A stretch of DNA of 64,000 bases from Agarilytica rhodophyticola (GCF_002157225.2 NZ_CP020038.1:5734501-5798500), one strand, 5' to 3'. Counted from the stretch's first letter, positions 1 to 10,921 are shown. The notes: generated by a model not told the origin, from the sequence alone. Numbers and translations are program-made.

Positions 1-3000
1 GGCCATAATTATCGAAGGTCTGATACTGGCAATACTGCGTGCTGGCTTGGGTGCAACGTGTATGAGCAGCACTTCGACTTTGCACAACCGCTGTCACTTG
101 GCCTATAGCATTGGCAACACTTAGGGCGGCGTCATCTGTTTCTCCGTCATAATACCAGTGGCTATAGTTTTCTAAGGAAGTTTCACTACTATTCCAGTAA
201 TCAAAACGCTTAACAATACGACCGAGAAGATCATAGCGGTTTTTAATTACTTGACCTTTTGCGTCTTGCTGCCTGATCAATTCACCGAAAGCATTGTATT
301 GATATGTCCAATAGCCTTTATCCACATCGGTCATGGATGTTTTTCGATTGAGGAAATCGTAATCGATTGTGGTTTTTATAATATCCCCTTCAGCGGAATG
401 TACTGCGGTTTCCCTAAGGTTCCCCTCTACATCATAGTGATAGCGAATATAGGCATAATCATTTGCTGAATCGTGAACGTTATCTTCAACTTTGATAACT
501 TCATCGAAAATATTTTTGATTTCACGTTTTGTTTGACCATCGGGATTGGTTGTGGTGCTAGTAGTGCCGCTGTACACCATTGTGCTTACCGCTTCCGTTG
601 CACCGCCAGCAGAAGCTGGTGCAGAAATACGCAGTGCGCGCCCAAGAATATCGTAGCTGGTGGATGTCCAATATTGAGGGCTTGAAAAATATGGTTCACT
701 GACCCGAACAGTTCTGCCAAGGGCATCGTATTCTGTATCCACATATACCCAGCGGCCATCAAAACTTGTACTCGCAGACCTTACTGTACGCCCTAGTGCA
801 TCAAAATATTCGACACTAGTAACACCATGTTGAATACTTTTTCTCAGTGCATATTGTACTCCCATATTTATAGGGCAAGCAGGAGAAACCTGAGAGCAGT
901 TTAAATATTCAGAGCTTGATGTATTTTGTGTAGCGGTATTATCAGTACGGCTTATTTCGCGGCCAAGGGAATCAAATACAACATCTGTAACAATTCCGTT
1001 AGTGCCTTTAATTTTTGTCGGCGCACCAAAGTTATTGCGCGCCAATATTTCTTCAATCTCATGGCCTTTAGCATTGATACGTTTATCAGCATAACGCTTA
1101 GTTGAACTGGTAAAGAGTACTCTTGATTCACGGGTTTCTATTGTATCGCCATTCCACCCTGTTACTTCAGTACGCTCAGTATTGCCGCGTGAATCATAGA
1201 AATTTTTCTTAACAAGCTTATGAGCATTATTAGTGCTGTTTGGCTCTATGCGCTCTTCATCTAACATGCCATTAGAATAATAACTGAACTCCACATAACG
1301 AGGTGCCTGCGCAATACCATTACGCTCACCGCTAGTAGATGTAGAAACTAAGCGCCCCAGCTGCTGATAGGAAAAAGGTTTGCCATGTAGGGATATGCTG
1401 GTACTGCCAGAATAGCTATTAATGGTCGACTTACTCTGGTTGATTGTGATTGCCCCAGAATTAGCATCCGGATCGGTAAAAATACCGCTCACATTGGTAG
1501 TAGACGTAAGCAAGTTACCAAAGCTATCAAAATTGGTGTGTGTGACGGTGGTTGCAAGGGGAGAACTGTCATCGACAAGAACATCTCCCGTAACAGAATG
1601 TGTGTTCGTACTAGTTGAGTAAACGTGTTCAGTACTTGTTATCAGCTTAGGCTGGTAAAAGCTAACATTATTCGGCTGGAACAGATCGTAGTTATTTATT
1701 TTCTCAGAAAGTTTCTTGCCTTCTTTGGTTCTTACAATCGTATTAGTCGGCATGCCAATATAAGGGAAATCTTGACGATATTCTGTGGTTGTATAAATGC
1801 CTGTTTGAGTGTCGATAGAGGTTAATGATTTAAAACCGAGGAACCCTCGTCCACCAGCCTGCAATTTCGCTTCTGCATATAAGTAGTCAACACGATTTAG
1901 CGCATTGGGATTACCGGCAACTGGAGCAGAGCTTTCGACACTGGTAACAATTGGCGTAGGTGAATTTAAATCAATAATAGGCCGACCAAATTCACTCGAA
2001 CTTGAATCGACATTTAATGGGTTGTGAAGATACCTATTAAAGTCGTCGTAGTTAACTTCGCGGAATTCACACAACTGACCCAACAAGTCTCCTGGTTCTT
2101 GTTCGTAGTACGAACATTGACGATATTGACTTTGAGATTGTGCACGTATCTCCATTCGTGCATAGCTACCAGTTTTATTCAAACGCTCATATTTAACATT
2201 TGTTACATTACCAAAGTTATTAACAAATGAAGTAATGAGGTTGTGATTAGCATCATCTTGATTAAGATAGAAAAGAATCCTTTTCTCTCTGTCACTGCTA
2301 TAAGCATTGCGCAACTCAACAAGATCATCCGCGCCATCGCCGTTTACATCCATATAGCTATAGGTATTATCATCGGCAACATTACGTATAGACTCTGGAG
2401 GTGAGAATGTTTCATTTTCTGCATCCCAAAGTGCTACAAATAACTTATTAGCGCTTCTGTCGTGCCAGAATAAATCTAAGAAACCGTCCCGGTTTCGATC
2501 AACGGTAGATGGCAATAGCGTAGCGTTCACATTGGGGTGCTGGATGACCGAAGGTAATACAGGCAAAATAATCGGGGAAGCAAAGCCCGTACCCGTGCTT
2601 AAATATAAGCGGTATTGGTTACCCACCGAAACAACAATATCTGCAAGATTATCCGCATTAAAGTCGGCAACCATTGGGGTATCCGAAATTTGCCCTACTG
2701 ACGATGGCGGGCAGGTCCGACATTGTCTTAAAAAAGTCGATGTTTGCCAAAATAACTGCGTGCCAGTATCGGTAAATATATATGCAGCAATAGTCTTAGT
2801 TGTTTCAATAGTAATATTGTTGGGGGTTTCATCTTCAGTGTATGTAACTTCTGAAAATTTAATGTAATCAACATTACCATCGCCATTAAAATCGCCAAAA
2901 GCTTTAACTTCTCCGGCGCCGCCGATGGTTTGAGGTTGAGATGTAGCATAATGGTAATGAGAAGCAGCCGTTTCGGGTGAATTGACATCCCGTTTTAATA

Positions 3001-5017
3001 GTATGGCTTCGCTATCGTCTAAGTTATCAATAAGGCCATCAGAATTAATATCAACAAATATTTTCCCAGTTAAATTTCGAGATGTGACGACAGGAGTGGG
3101 ATTTAAATTCCAATTGCCAAAGGTATCAGGCGTAGCCAAATGAATTCGCCATTCTTGATCATCGGCATAACGAATGGCTAAATCCTGACGACCATCGGCA
3201 TTATAATCAACAATGCTAGTTTGATAGACATCGTCATTACCTGTTGCAGCCTTGGAAAGCATATTCGTTACTGCAGAGTAATCTGTACAATTGCGAATCG
3301 ATAATGAGTAGCCCGTGTAAAAACGGTTATCACTTTGATCGTACCAGCCATAGATAATATCTTGGCAACTATCCCCGTTAATATCCGTAGGTTTAAAATC
3401 CAGTAATGTTTTTTGTCCACCGGAGACGGGAGCAAAATTGAAATTGGCGTGTGCAGAGACTTCTCTAGTTTGGTATTGCCAGTCAAATTCTAATGGCGAC
3501 AAACATAAAGCATCTGATACTGTACACTCTTGTATGCGACTCAAACGGCTTACTCGATTATCTTCTGTCGCTTTTAAATAACTTAAATTGTACCGCCTAA
3601 AAGTATGAGTATTATTGCTTACAGTAATATTTTCTAAACGTGCCCTAGCCTGTGTTAAATAGCCTGCTGTATATCCTTTTTGGATATCGGGCCGCGCCAT
3701 TGTATAGTTAAATTTAATGACGCTTTCACCACCGGCATAAACTATTCTGTCGAGCCTATGGCTATCACTTCCACCTAGATAGTAATAATCGATATTATTA
3801 CTAAAATTATCTGATTGACGACTTAGTGCCCACACTAAGGTTTTCGAGCCCAGATCCAGACTGGCATTGTTTGCTGAGCCGTAACGACTTAGTGTTCCGT
3901 CTTTGGCAATGATATCAAAGTAAGCTGGGTCGCCATTGGTTCCGCCAACAGCGTAAATATACTCATGGGCGTCAATCTCTGTTCGATATTCAGATCCTGG
4001 AGCACCATAGGTACCACTCACCAGAATCAAACGCTGGCCATTTAAACAAAATTTGTCTTCGTTATTAAGTTGGATAGGCTTTGCTTGACCATCGGCAAAT
4101 AATGTTGATCGACAACGGGTAATTGCACCGCCGGCGCTTAAAGACCATCCCCGGCCAACAACAGTGTTGGTATTCAGTGATGAATAATCCAAAGAAACAG
4201 AAGGCATAACACCTGCAATACCTTCTGGCATTGAGATGGATACGCTATAAGTCGCCGCTCCCGATTCATTCACTCGAAACGCGCCATTAGTAGATCCCAC
4301 TAGCGTTGTCGGCAAAGGGGCAGATGCTTCGAGAACATAATCTATATTTTCGTAGTTACCGCCACCAAAAATGGCGGTATCGGCATAAAGGCTATTTTCT
4401 GCAGCAATGACGATCTCTGGTAAGCCATCACCATTAGTATCTTTTAACGACAGCCTTGTGCCAGAGTCATTAATTAAAGTACTGTGTTGATCGGTATATT
4501 CTTTAAATTGGGAAGGCGCACTATTTGCTACGCTGCCGGTATAAATATAGGCTTTATCAAAATCTGGGGCCCTTAACAGAATGTCCGTAATATTGTCTTG
4601 ATTGAAATCAGATAAAAAATAATCTATTCCCTCGACTAATAAAGTTAAACCTAAATCTAAAATCTCTTGATCTGATAACGCAGGACTCTGAAGCCTGGGG
4701 GATGAAGAAAAGAATTTCGAGATAATGATCTGGCCACCACAACCGGTGGGGGAGCAATCAACTTGATCCGTCTGCTCTGTAACGCCATCAATAATATAAG
4801 CACTTTGTGGGGGAACAATTATAGGGATACTAATTTCACTATGCAGCAAAATAAATTGTTGTTTGCCATGAAGGTATATGTCATCTGTGCCATCACCGTT
4901 CACGTCACCGCGATAAATATCATATTTGTTATTATTAAAATCAACTGCATGAACTAAGGACGGTACTAATAAATATGAAGCTAATATGAAAAATATCTGC
5001 AATACTCGAACGAGCAT
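1..5017 (-). CDS. Secreted SpvB/TcdB-like, FG-GAP and YD-repeat (RHS) giant protein, C-terminus outside window
   Basis: The reading frame runs without a stop from an ATG at 5017 to the left edge, about 1,672 codons; codons near 235 are still in frame with the start, so no net frameshift is present. A GGGGA ribosome-binding site lies 8 bases upstream. Residues 1-25 form a signal peptide (ILASYLLVPSLVHA). Calcium-loop FG-GAP/VCBS motifs follow (DVNGDGTDDIY, DTNGDGLPEIV), then the SpvB signature near residues 255-290 (MPEGIAGVMPSVSLDY, VGRGWSLS). A second run of FG-GAP motifs spans about 540-890 (DFNGDGNVDYI, DVNGDGADDLV). RHS YD repeats fill about 1200-1672 (YFDALGRTVR, YDALGRTVR, YDLLGRIVKR). 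Such proteins form a shell around a variable C-terminal toxin; that tip lies outside the window. The Sec signal argues for export rather than T6SS loading. Family call is firm, toxicity is inference. Confidence 0.88.
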   Translation of the reverse strand, partial: MLVRVLQIFFILASYLLVPSLVHAVDFNNNKYDIYRGDVNGDGTDDIYLHGKQQFILLHSEISIPIIVPPQSAYIIDGVTEQTDQVDCSPTGCGGQIIISKFFSSSPRLQSPALSDQEILDLGLTLLVEGIDYFLSDFNQDNITDILLRAPDFDKAYIYTGSVANSAPSQFKEYTDQHSTLINDSGTRLSLKDTNGDGLPEIVIAAENSLYADTAIFGGGNYENIDYVLEASAPLPTTLVGSTNGAFRVNESGAATYSVSISMPEGIAGVMPSVSLDYSSLNTNTVVGRGWSLSAGGAITRCRSTLFADGQAKPIQLNNEDKFCLNGQRLILVSGTYGAPGSEYRTEIDAHEYIYAVGGTNGDPAYFDIIAKDGTLSRYGSANNASLDLGSKTLVWALSRQSDNFSNNIDYYYLGGSDSHRLDRIVYAGGESVIKFNYTMARPDIQKGYTAGYLTQARARLENITVSNNTHTFRRYNLSYLKATEDNRVSRLSRIQECTVSDALCLSPLEFDWQYQTREVSAHANFNFAPVSGGQKTLLDFKPTDINGDSCQDIIYGWYDQSDNRFYTGYSLSIRNCTDYSAVTNMLSKAATGNDDVYQTSIVDYNADGRQDLAIRYADDQEWRIHLATPDTFGNWNLNPTPVVTSRNLTGKIFVDINSDGLIDNLDDSEAILLKRDVNSPETAASHYHYATSQPQTIGGAGEVKAFGDFNGDGNVDYIKFSEVTYTEDETPNNITIETTKTIAAYIFTDTGTQLFWQTSTFLRQCRTCPPSSVGQISDTPMVADFNADNLADIVVSVGNQYRLYLSTGTGFASPIILPVLPSVIQHPNVNATLLPSTVDRNRDGFLDLFWHDRSANKLFVALWDAENETFSPPESIRNVADDNTYSYMDVNGDGADDLVELRNAYSSDREKRILFYLNQDDANHNLITSFVNNFGNVTNVKYERLNKTGSYARMEIRAQSQSQYRQCSYYEQEPGDLLGQLCEFREVNYDDFNRYLHNPLNVDSSSSEFGRPIIDLNSPTPIVTSVESSAPVAGNPNALNRVDYLYAEAKLQAGGRGFLGFKSLTSIDTQTGIYTTTEYRQDFPYIGMPTNTIVRTKEGKKLSEKINNYDLFQPNNVSFYQPKLITSTEHVYSTSTNTHSVTGDVLVDDSSPLATTVTHTNFDSFGNLLTSTTNVSGIFTDPDANSGAITINQSKSTINSYSGSTSISLHGKPFSYQQLGRLVSTSTSGERNGIAQAPRYVEFSYYSNGMLDEERIEPNSTNNAHKLVKKNFYDSRGNTERTEVTGWNGDTIETRESRVLFTSSTKRYADKRINAKGHEIEEILARNNFGAPTKIKGTNGIVTDVVFDSLGREISRTDNTATQNTSSSEYLNCSQVSPACPINMGVQYALRKSIQHGVTSVEYFDALGRTVRSASTSFDGRWVYVDTEYDALGRTVRVSEPYFSSPQYWTSTSYDILGRALRISAPASAGGATEAVSTMVYSGTTSTTTNPDGQTKREIKNIFDEVIKVEDNVHDSANDYAYIRYHYDVEGNLRETAVHSAEGDIIKTTIDYDFLNRKTSMTDVDKGYWTYQYNAFGELIRQQDAKGQVIKNRYDLLGRIVKRFDYWNSSETSLENYSHWYYDGETDDAALSVANAIGQVTAVVQSRSAAHTRCTQASTQYCQYQTFDNYG

Positions 5018-5333
5018 ATAAAGTCCCCATATGGTTACCACCAAATTTAGTGGTATTAAAATAAAAATCAGGTGAGATATTTTGAAAGTTCATTTGGGAG
5101 AAAAGCAATCCATTTGCGGGATGCTTCCGTTCAAACACCTTTCCTAAACATTTATTTCTATGGTAATCAAAGTTGTAAGGGGCTGTCTACACTAATCGAG
5201 TCGTTGATAAGCTTATATTGTGACTAGAATACTCTTCACTGCTGCATTTTTCACTCTTATATACAATTGCAATTACCGTCATCAAATAGCATAATAATAA
5301 AAATATATGCAAAACTATTGCAGGTGTGCAACA
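5018..5333. promoter_or_regulatory. Divergent promoter region between the RHS giant and the LysR regulator
   Basis: This AT-rich stretch separates two divergently transcribed genes, the usual arrangement for a LysR regulator controlling its neighbour. No convincing coding frame was found in it. A T-N11-A type LysR half-site pair could not be chosen with confidence by eye. Confidence 0.4.
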
Positions 5334-6215
5334 ATGTCCATGTTCGAGGGGATTACTGAATTTATTGCAGTGGCTGAAACCCAAGGGTTTTCTTCGGCAG
5401 CTAGGCGTTTAAATGTTTCTACATCCCATGTAAGTCGCAGAATAGCCGACCTTGAGGCCCGCCTGGGTATAGCGCTAGTGGCGCGCTCTACTCGCCAAGT
5501 GAAATTAACAAATGCTGGCGTTATTTATTATGAACGTTGTGTAGATCTCGTACATGGCCTAGATCAAGCCAATGAAATACTAACTGCCGGGCAAATTGAA
5601 TTAAGCGGTGTGCTGAGAGTGACAGCCGCTGGAGAATTTGCCGAAAAAAACGTAATACCTGTGCTTATTGAGTTTATTGCACAGCACCCAAAGCTAACTC
5701 TCGAGCTGGATTATAATACACGCATGGTGAATTTCGTTGAAGAAAGTTTTGATTTCGCTATTCGTTTCGGCTCATTACCAGACTCAAATTTAATCGCACG
5801 CAAATTATCGGATCATAATTATATTACAGCAGCCAGCCCTGAGTATTTGTATAATTTTGGCCGCCCTGAAACGCCGCAAGATCTCAGTGCTCATTCTTGC
5901 ATAGTGACAACTTATAATCGGTGGCCGTTTGTGTGCGATAATAAAACCATAGAAGTGAGCGTTAATGGAAGAATCAAGGCCAATAGCGTAAGAACGGTTG
6001 TCAATGCATGTAAAGCAGGGTTAGGTATTGCCTATATGCCGATAACGAGTTTTGGCGATACTATAGAAAACAAACAGTTAGAAAGTGTTTTAAGTGGTTA
6101 CTGGAAAAACCGAGGTTCTACTTGGATTGTATACGCGAACAGAAGATACTTGTCGGCAAAAGCTCGTATGGCAATAGATTTTCTACTGTCGAGATTTCAA
6201 GATAACCCACTGTAG
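5334..6215 (+). CDS. LysR-family transcriptional regulator
   Basis: About 293 residues, typical LTTR length. The N-terminal winged helix-turn-helix is clear (FSSAARRLNVSTSHVSRRI, then LEARLGIALVARSTRQVKLT). The C-terminal half has the periplasmic-binding-like effector domain (ELSGVLRVTAAGEFAEKNV, FDFAIRFGSLPDSNLIARKL). The ATG at 5334 (MSMFEG) is preferred because a GCAGGTG sequence sits just upstream; an ATG 27 bases earlier is possible. The gene is divergent from the SpvB/RHS gene, so it may regulate that gene or itself. The domain pattern matches the CrgA/AaeR-like subgroup with the FAIR(F/I)G motif. The effector cannot be deduced. Confidence 0.9.
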   Translation: MSMFEGITEFIAVAETQGFSSAARRLNVSTSHVSRRIADLEARLGIALVARSTRQVKLTNAGVIYYERCVDLVHGLDQANEILTAGQIELSGVLRVTAAGEFAEKNVIPVLIEFIAQHPKLTLELDYNTRMVNFVEESFDFAIRFGSLPDSNLIARKLSDHNYITAASPEYLYNFGRPETPQDLSAHSCIVTTYNRWPFVCDNKTIEVSVNGRIKANSVRTVVNACKAGLGIAYMPITSFGDTIENKQLESVLSGYWKNRGSTWIVYANRRYLSAKARMAIDFLLSRFQDNPL

Positions 6216-6266
6216 TTAATATGTAGATGAATAATAGATTGCTTAAAAATCTACTAACGGCTGAGG

Positions 6267-7865
6267 CTAAACTTTAAATTGCTCTACCAAACCTGCAACT
6301 TTTTCACTAAGCTCAACTAGCGCTATATTTGATTGGTCGTTCTCTGCAGTAATTTTAAGGGTTTTGTCATTACCAGCTTTTATACTATCTACATTATCTT
6401 TTAAGCGGACAAGCGTTTGACTCAACTCTTCGGCAGCCGCTGCAATTGTCGTGGCACTGGAAAGGTTTCTTTCAACAGAGTCTTGAATACCTTTAATAGT
6501 GTTACCTGCTTGAGCGACAGAAGTAACGTTTAAGTTTGCTTTCTCTAAACCGTTCATCATAAGCTCATGAGTCTGCTCCACCTGCTGTTGCAGCTCGGTA
6601 ATAATATTAGTGATATCCGATGTAGACTCCTGTGTACGCTGAGCAAGAGTTCTCACCTCATCGGCAACCACAGCAAAACCTCGACCCTGTTCGCCTGCTC
6701 GGGCGGCTTCAATGGCAGCATTTAAAGCCAGCAAATTGATTTGTTCAGCAATACTTTTAATAACATCGATAACGGTACTTATCGATTGTGAGTGTTCTTG
6801 TAAAGAGGACGTCTTTACTGTTGATTCATCAACATTTCTGGCGAGATCTTGAGTCACTTGATTCGCCGAGGAAACTTCACTCATACCCTCATGAGCTAAA
6901 TTAGTTGTCTCTTGAACAACGTCGGCAGTGCTGGCTGCGCTAGAAGCTACGTCGGCAGAGGTCGCTTGCATTTCATCGATGGCTGTCACAATATGACTCA
7001 GTTGATGATTTTGATCTTCCATCAAAGAATTAAGACCATGTATATTTTCTTGGTTGAAGTGCACAGAACTATTGAGCTTCTCTGTCACATCAATAATATG
7101 TTTTATAATGCCTTGAATATTTTCGATAAATAAATTTATCCCTGAGGACAACTCACCCAGCTCATCTTTTGAGTCATGATCCAAACGCTTGGTAAGATCG
7201 CCATTACCCGAAGCAATATCTAATACACGCTTATTGATTTTCTCAAGGGGATGAATAATAACCCGATGGGCAAAAACACTTATTAACACCAAGCATGCGA
7301 CTACAAGAATAACAGTTTGTAGGATACTTCGCTTTATTGTCTCGTAGAAAGATCCGTTGAGGGTCGCGTTGGAAAAAACTAACTTCACCTGGCCGGTATC
7401 GTAAAAAACTCCCTGATCATCCACTTTAATGCTGGTTTCTTTTTCGAAAAGTACACTACCTTGAAACTCGCCATCATTTATTATTTTCTTATCTTCGTCC
7501 CATGAAATACTAAAAAGTAGCTTTTTCTCAAGATTAAATACTGATATCCCTGTCAAATCATTTGTCCCAAGCTCAGCTTTAGCAATCTTTTTCGCAGTTG
7601 CAATATCAAAATTCCAAAGAGGGCTAGCTAGAGTAATACCTATTCTAGATGCAGTATTTTGTGCGGCTTGCTCCATTTTTACGGTGAGGCTTTTCTGCAC
7701 TTGCCATAAATCTACCACTGCATAGATGGCTAAAACAGCGGTCAAGATTACAAGTAAGGCAAGGTTGAGTTTTGTCTTTAGAGTCACAGCTAGCAGTCTT
7801 TTCGATAAGGTTTTGGCGCCATTTTTTTGCTGACATTCCCAAATACGAACGAATATGTCATTCAA
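6267..7865 (-). CDS. Methyl-accepting chemotaxis protein
   Basis: 532 residues. A first membrane segment (about residues 29-49, [20 protein letters not shown]) is followed by a roughly 130-residue periplasmic sensor region containing SPLWNFD, like Cache/GAPES-type sensors. A second membrane segment (about 183-203) leads into a HAMP domain ([29 protein letters not shown]). The cytoplasmic hairpin tip is canonical ([20 protein letters not shown], then [18 protein letters not shown]). There is no C-terminal pentapeptide tether for CheR/CheB. It is divergent from a solute-binding protein gene 64 bp away, which suggests the binding protein may present the ligand to this receptor. No other chemotaxis gene is in the window. 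Confidence 0.95.
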   Translation of the reverse strand: MNDIFVRIWECQQKNGAKTLSKRLLAVTLKTKLNLALLVILTAVLAIYAVVDLWQVQKSLTVKMEQAAQNTASRIGITLASPLWNFDIATAKKIAKAELGTNDLTGISVFNLEKKLLFSISWDEDKKIINDGEFQGSVLFEKETSIKVDDQGVFYDTGQVKLVFSNATLNGSFYETIKRSILQTVILVVACLVLISVFAHRVIIHPLEKINKRVLDIASGNGDLTKRLDHDSKDELGELSSGINLFIENIQGIIKHIIDVTEKLNSSVHFNQENIHGLNSLMEDQNHQLSHIVTAIDEMQATSADVASSAASTADVVQETTNLAHEGMSEVSSANQVTQDLARNVDESTVKTSSLQEHSQSISTVIDVIKSIAEQINLLALNAAIEAARAGEQGRGFAVVADEVRTLAQRTQESTSDITNIITELQQQVEQTHELMMNGLEKANLNVTSVAQAGNTIKGIQDSVERNLSSATTIAAAAEELSQTLVRLKDNVDSIKAGNDKTLKITAENDQSNIALVELSEKVAGLVEQFKV

Positions 7866-7929
7866 ATTTATATTTTACTTCTATGCTTATACTAGTAGAG
7901 CAATGTCATTTTAGCCAGGGGGCAACAGT

Positions 7930-9171
7930 ATGCTGAGGATATTTAAGCAATTACAGAATAGTGTTTTCATGCTGTTCTTGGTGAGTTATAGCTTTGTCCC
8001 AGTGCATGCAGAATCCATGGAGGTTAGTGTATTTATCACAGCTAGCGGACAACGTACTTTTTTTACCAATAAGATCAAAGAATTTGAAGAAAAAACAGGG
8101 ACTTCCGTCCGTTTAATTGCTAAAGAAGATGCCGATTATAAAGCATTAATGAAAAAATGGTTTGCAGAGAAAAGTGGACCAGATGTTATTCACTGGCAAG
8201 GGGGAGAACGTTTATTTCGTTATGCTCGACGTGGCCAACTACAAGAAATTGATGATTTATGGCAACAGCGAGATTTTAGCAATCGCTTTACACCTAGCGC
8301 TATTGATGCAGTGTCTTATCAAGGTAAGCATTATGCTATACCTATTTCTTATTACCAATGGGGTTTTTATTATAGAAAGTCATTATTTTCTAACCTAGGC
8401 CTGTCTCCGCCACAGAATTGGAATGAGCTATTACATGTTTGCAACGTACTGAAGAGAGAAGGTATTGAACCAATCACCCTAGGAGTCAAAAACAAATGGC
8501 CATCTGCTGCCTGGTTTGACTATATCAACTTGCGTATAAACGGCCTTCAATTTCATAGATCACTTCTTACAGGTAATATTTCTTATCACGATGAGAGAGT
8601 TCGCAAAGTTTTCAGTGCTTGGCGAGAACTGATTACAAACCAGTGTTTTGTCAAAAGAAACATAGTATGGAATTGGAAGCAGGCTTTACCCTTCTTGTAT
8701 CATAAAAAATCTGGGATAACACTTATCGGTAATTTCTTTGCCGGACAGTTACCCGAAATGTTAAAAGAGGATTTTGCGTTCTCGCCCTTTCCTGTGATAA
8801 ATCCAAATATTCCGAATTATGAGGAAGCGCCTTTGGATCTATTTATGATTCCAAAACACAGTAAGCACCCCAAAATGGCCGAGGAGTTTCTGAAGTTCGT
8901 GGCAAGTGAGCCTTTTCAAACTGAGTTAAATATCGTCCAAGGCACGATTTCACCCAATAAGAAAAGCCCAGCAAGTAATGATTATTTTATTCAACAAGGA
9001 AGTTCGGTACTAGAAAAAGCGGCTGGTGTTTCGCAGTTTTTCGATCGCGACACAAATGCAAAAATGGCTGAACTAGCTATTGGAATTTTTACTGATTTTT
9101 TACAAGATCCTAATATTGATAGGACTCTAAAGCAGCTTGAAGAGGCTCGCCGAATATCCTTCAACTTATAA
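7930..9171 (+). CDS. Periplasmic sugar-type (family 1) solute-binding protein
   Basis: 413 residues with an N-terminal signal peptide (FMLFLVSYSFVPVHAES) and a strong AGGGGG ribosome-binding site. The body has family-1 binding-protein features: FEEKTGTSVRLI near the N-terminus, KSGPDVIHWQGGE-like residues that line the cleft, a YAIPISYYQWGFYYRKSLF hinge, and LFMIPKHSKHPKMAEEFLKF near the C-terminus. Such proteins normally feed carbohydrate ABC importers, but no permease or ATPase lies nearby. The only partner is the divergent MCP, so an indirect chemosensing role is plausible. Ligand unknown. Confidence 0.88.
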   Translation: MLRIFKQLQNSVFMLFLVSYSFVPVHAESMEVSVFITASGQRTFFTNKIKEFEEKTGTSVRLIAKEDADYKALMKKWFAEKSGPDVIHWQGGERLFRYARRGQLQEIDDLWQQRDFSNRFTPSAIDAVSYQGKHYAIPISYYQWGFYYRKSLFSNLGLSPPQNWNELLHVCNVLKREGIEPITLGVKNKWPSAAWFDYINLRINGLQFHRSLLTGNISYHDERVRKVFSAWRELITNQCFVKRNIVWNWKQALPFLYHKKSGITLIGNFFAGQLPEMLKEDFAFSPFPVINPNIPNYEEAPLDLFMIPKHSKHPKMAEEFLKFVASEPFQTELNIVQGTISPNKKSPASNDYFIQQGSSVLEKAAGVSQFFDRDTNAKMAELAIGIFTDFLQDPNIDRTLKQLEEARRISFNL

Positions 9172-9188
9172 CCGTTAGAACGCCCCTG

Positions 9189-9226
9189 TAACCTTAGAAT
9201 GAACCTATAACCTTAGAATAAACCTA
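9189..9226. repeat. Two-copy 19-bp tandem repeat in the 9172-9553 gap
   Basis: The unit TAACCTTAGAATGAACCTA is repeated directly with one mismatch (G to A) just downstream of the binding-protein gene. The remainder of the 382-bp gap up to 9553 is AT-rich, contains no credible reading frame and presumably holds the promoter of the next gene. Confidence 0.7.
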
Positions 9227-9553
9227 TAAAAAGCAAGATAAGATGTTTTGCTGTATATCTGCTATGCAATAAAAGCGTGCATACTATTAAATGTTGACTT
9301 ATTTCACATTTTTTTTAACACCCTTTCGGCTTATACTTCACGGAAACACCCTCACCTCGCTCAAAATAGATATAATCAATTGTTATGCAACTGAAAATTC
9401 ATAATAAACGCCACATCATAATCTTGTAATACATTGGCGCTAGATTAATTTTGACAAATAGGTAATTGGCTAAAAAATCATCCCACACTTTATGCTTACT
9501 TCTGTAAGTTTGTTATCAAATATTTAATATACATAGGCTATCAAGGTTATATT

Positions 9554-10921
9554 ATGATCAGATTCAACAATCTAACCAAGCGTATTGTTTACAGTACGCT
9601 TGCAGTAACTATTGGGTGCAGTACATATGTTAACGGTAATGAAAACCGTCATGTACCTCATCGTTTAGTCGGCTGGGCGGCATTAGATCAATCTGAACGA
9701 GAGCAGGGCCCAACTTCCGGTCAATTTATTAACGGGCAATTAGGTATTACCCCTCCGTTCTTCAATACTCAACCTATTCCAGGTTGGTCTGGGTTACTGA
9801 GAAACAATGATGGCTCGTTTACGGCGCTTCCAGATAATGGCTTCGGAGCAAAAGGAAATTCCGCTGATTATTTAATCGGTTTTTATAATGTAAAAGTAGA
9901 CTTTAAAAAACGCGGTGATGGTACGACCAAACCGGGAAATATTGAAAATCAATTTTTCGTGCCCTTTAACGATCGTAATAACCTACTTAAAAACGGTAAA
10001 GGTATAGACCTGGTTATTACCGCTGACTTAGAGAACTATAGAAAAGGCAGCGGCTTTGGGGAGAATTCTAATATTCCTGTAGACTCAGACATCAAAGATA
10101 ATCGTTTATTAACCGGTTATGATTTTGATGTTGAATCAATCGCTCGTGCTAATGATGGCAGCTACTGGGTTGGCGAAGAGTTTGGGCCGTTCCTACTTCA
10201 CTTTGATGCTGAAGGTACTTTAATTGAAGAACCTGTTGCGCATCCATTTTTAGTAAGTCCTTTCCATCCTGTTGCACTGGCGCTTCCTGAAGAAGCGACC
10301 CATGGCGCTAGTCGAGGCTTTGAAAGCTTAGCTTTTGATAATGATAATGAGTTTTTATATGCTGTGCCAGAAGCTGCACCAGTGAAGCCTGAACTAAGAC
10401 CTCGCGCAGAAGATGAGCGAGTACTTGAAATTTTCCAATTTGATCCAAAAACATCTTCTTATACCGGTGTTACATATAAATACCGTAAAGATGGTCCAGT
10501 ATTGGGCAATAACATTGTTATTGGTGATATGACAAACGTTGGCAAAGATAAATACGTATTAATTGAACGTGACAGTAAATTCGGCGCTAATGCTGAAGTG
10601 AAAAGACTTTATATCATTGATCTCAATGTTACTGACGAAGATGGAATATTGCGCAAAAGATTGTTAATAGACCTCTTGGATATTAATGATCCTAAAGATA
10701 TAGGCGGACCACTGGAAGGCTTAGCTGATAAAAAATTTAGTATGCCGTTTGACTCTATCGAAAGCCTCGTAGTGTTTAATAGAAAAACCTTAGGTGTTGC
10801 TATTGATACTAATTTTCCGAGTGAAGACGGGCGTGCTCCTGGGACACCAGATAGTACTGAGTTTATCAAGCTGAAATTCCCAAGGCCTATAGCGCGATTC
10901 GCTCCTAGCGATGATGAATAA
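9554..10921 (+). CDS. Esterase-like activity of phytase family protein, exported
   Basis: 455 residues. The N-terminus (KRIVYSTLAVTIGCSTYVNG) is a signal peptide; the Cys is not in a standard lipobox, so a lipoprotein is less likely. The body matches the esterase-like phytase family (PF13449): an early WSGLLRNNDGSFTALPDNGF strand, DFDVESIARANDGSYWVGEE, a HGASRGFESLAFD motif and GPLEGLADKKF. These beta-propeller proteins are associated with phytate or phosphoester hydrolysis, but few have been tested. The gene stands alone, convergent with the next gene across a hairpin terminator. Confidence 0.8.
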   Translation: MIRFNNLTKRIVYSTLAVTIGCSTYVNGNENRHVPHRLVGWAALDQSEREQGPTSGQFINGQLGITPPFFNTQPIPGWSGLLRNNDGSFTALPDNGFGAKGNSADYLIGFYNVKVDFKKRGDGTTKPGNIENQFFVPFNDRNNLLKNGKGIDLVITADLENYRKGSGFGENSNIPVDSDIKDNRLLTGYDFDVESIARANDGSYWVGEEFGPFLLHFDAEGTLIEEPVAHPFLVSPFHPVALALPEEATHGASRGFESLAFDNDNEFLYAVPEAAPVKPELRPRAEDERVLEIFQFDPKTSSYTGVTYKYRKDGPVLGNNIVIGDMTNVGKDKYVLIERDSKFGANAEVKRLYIIDLNVTDEDGILRKRLLIDLLDINDPKDIGGPLEGLADKKFSMPFDSIESLVVFNRKTLGVAIDTNFPSEDGRAPGTPDSTEFIKLKFPRPIARFAPSDDE

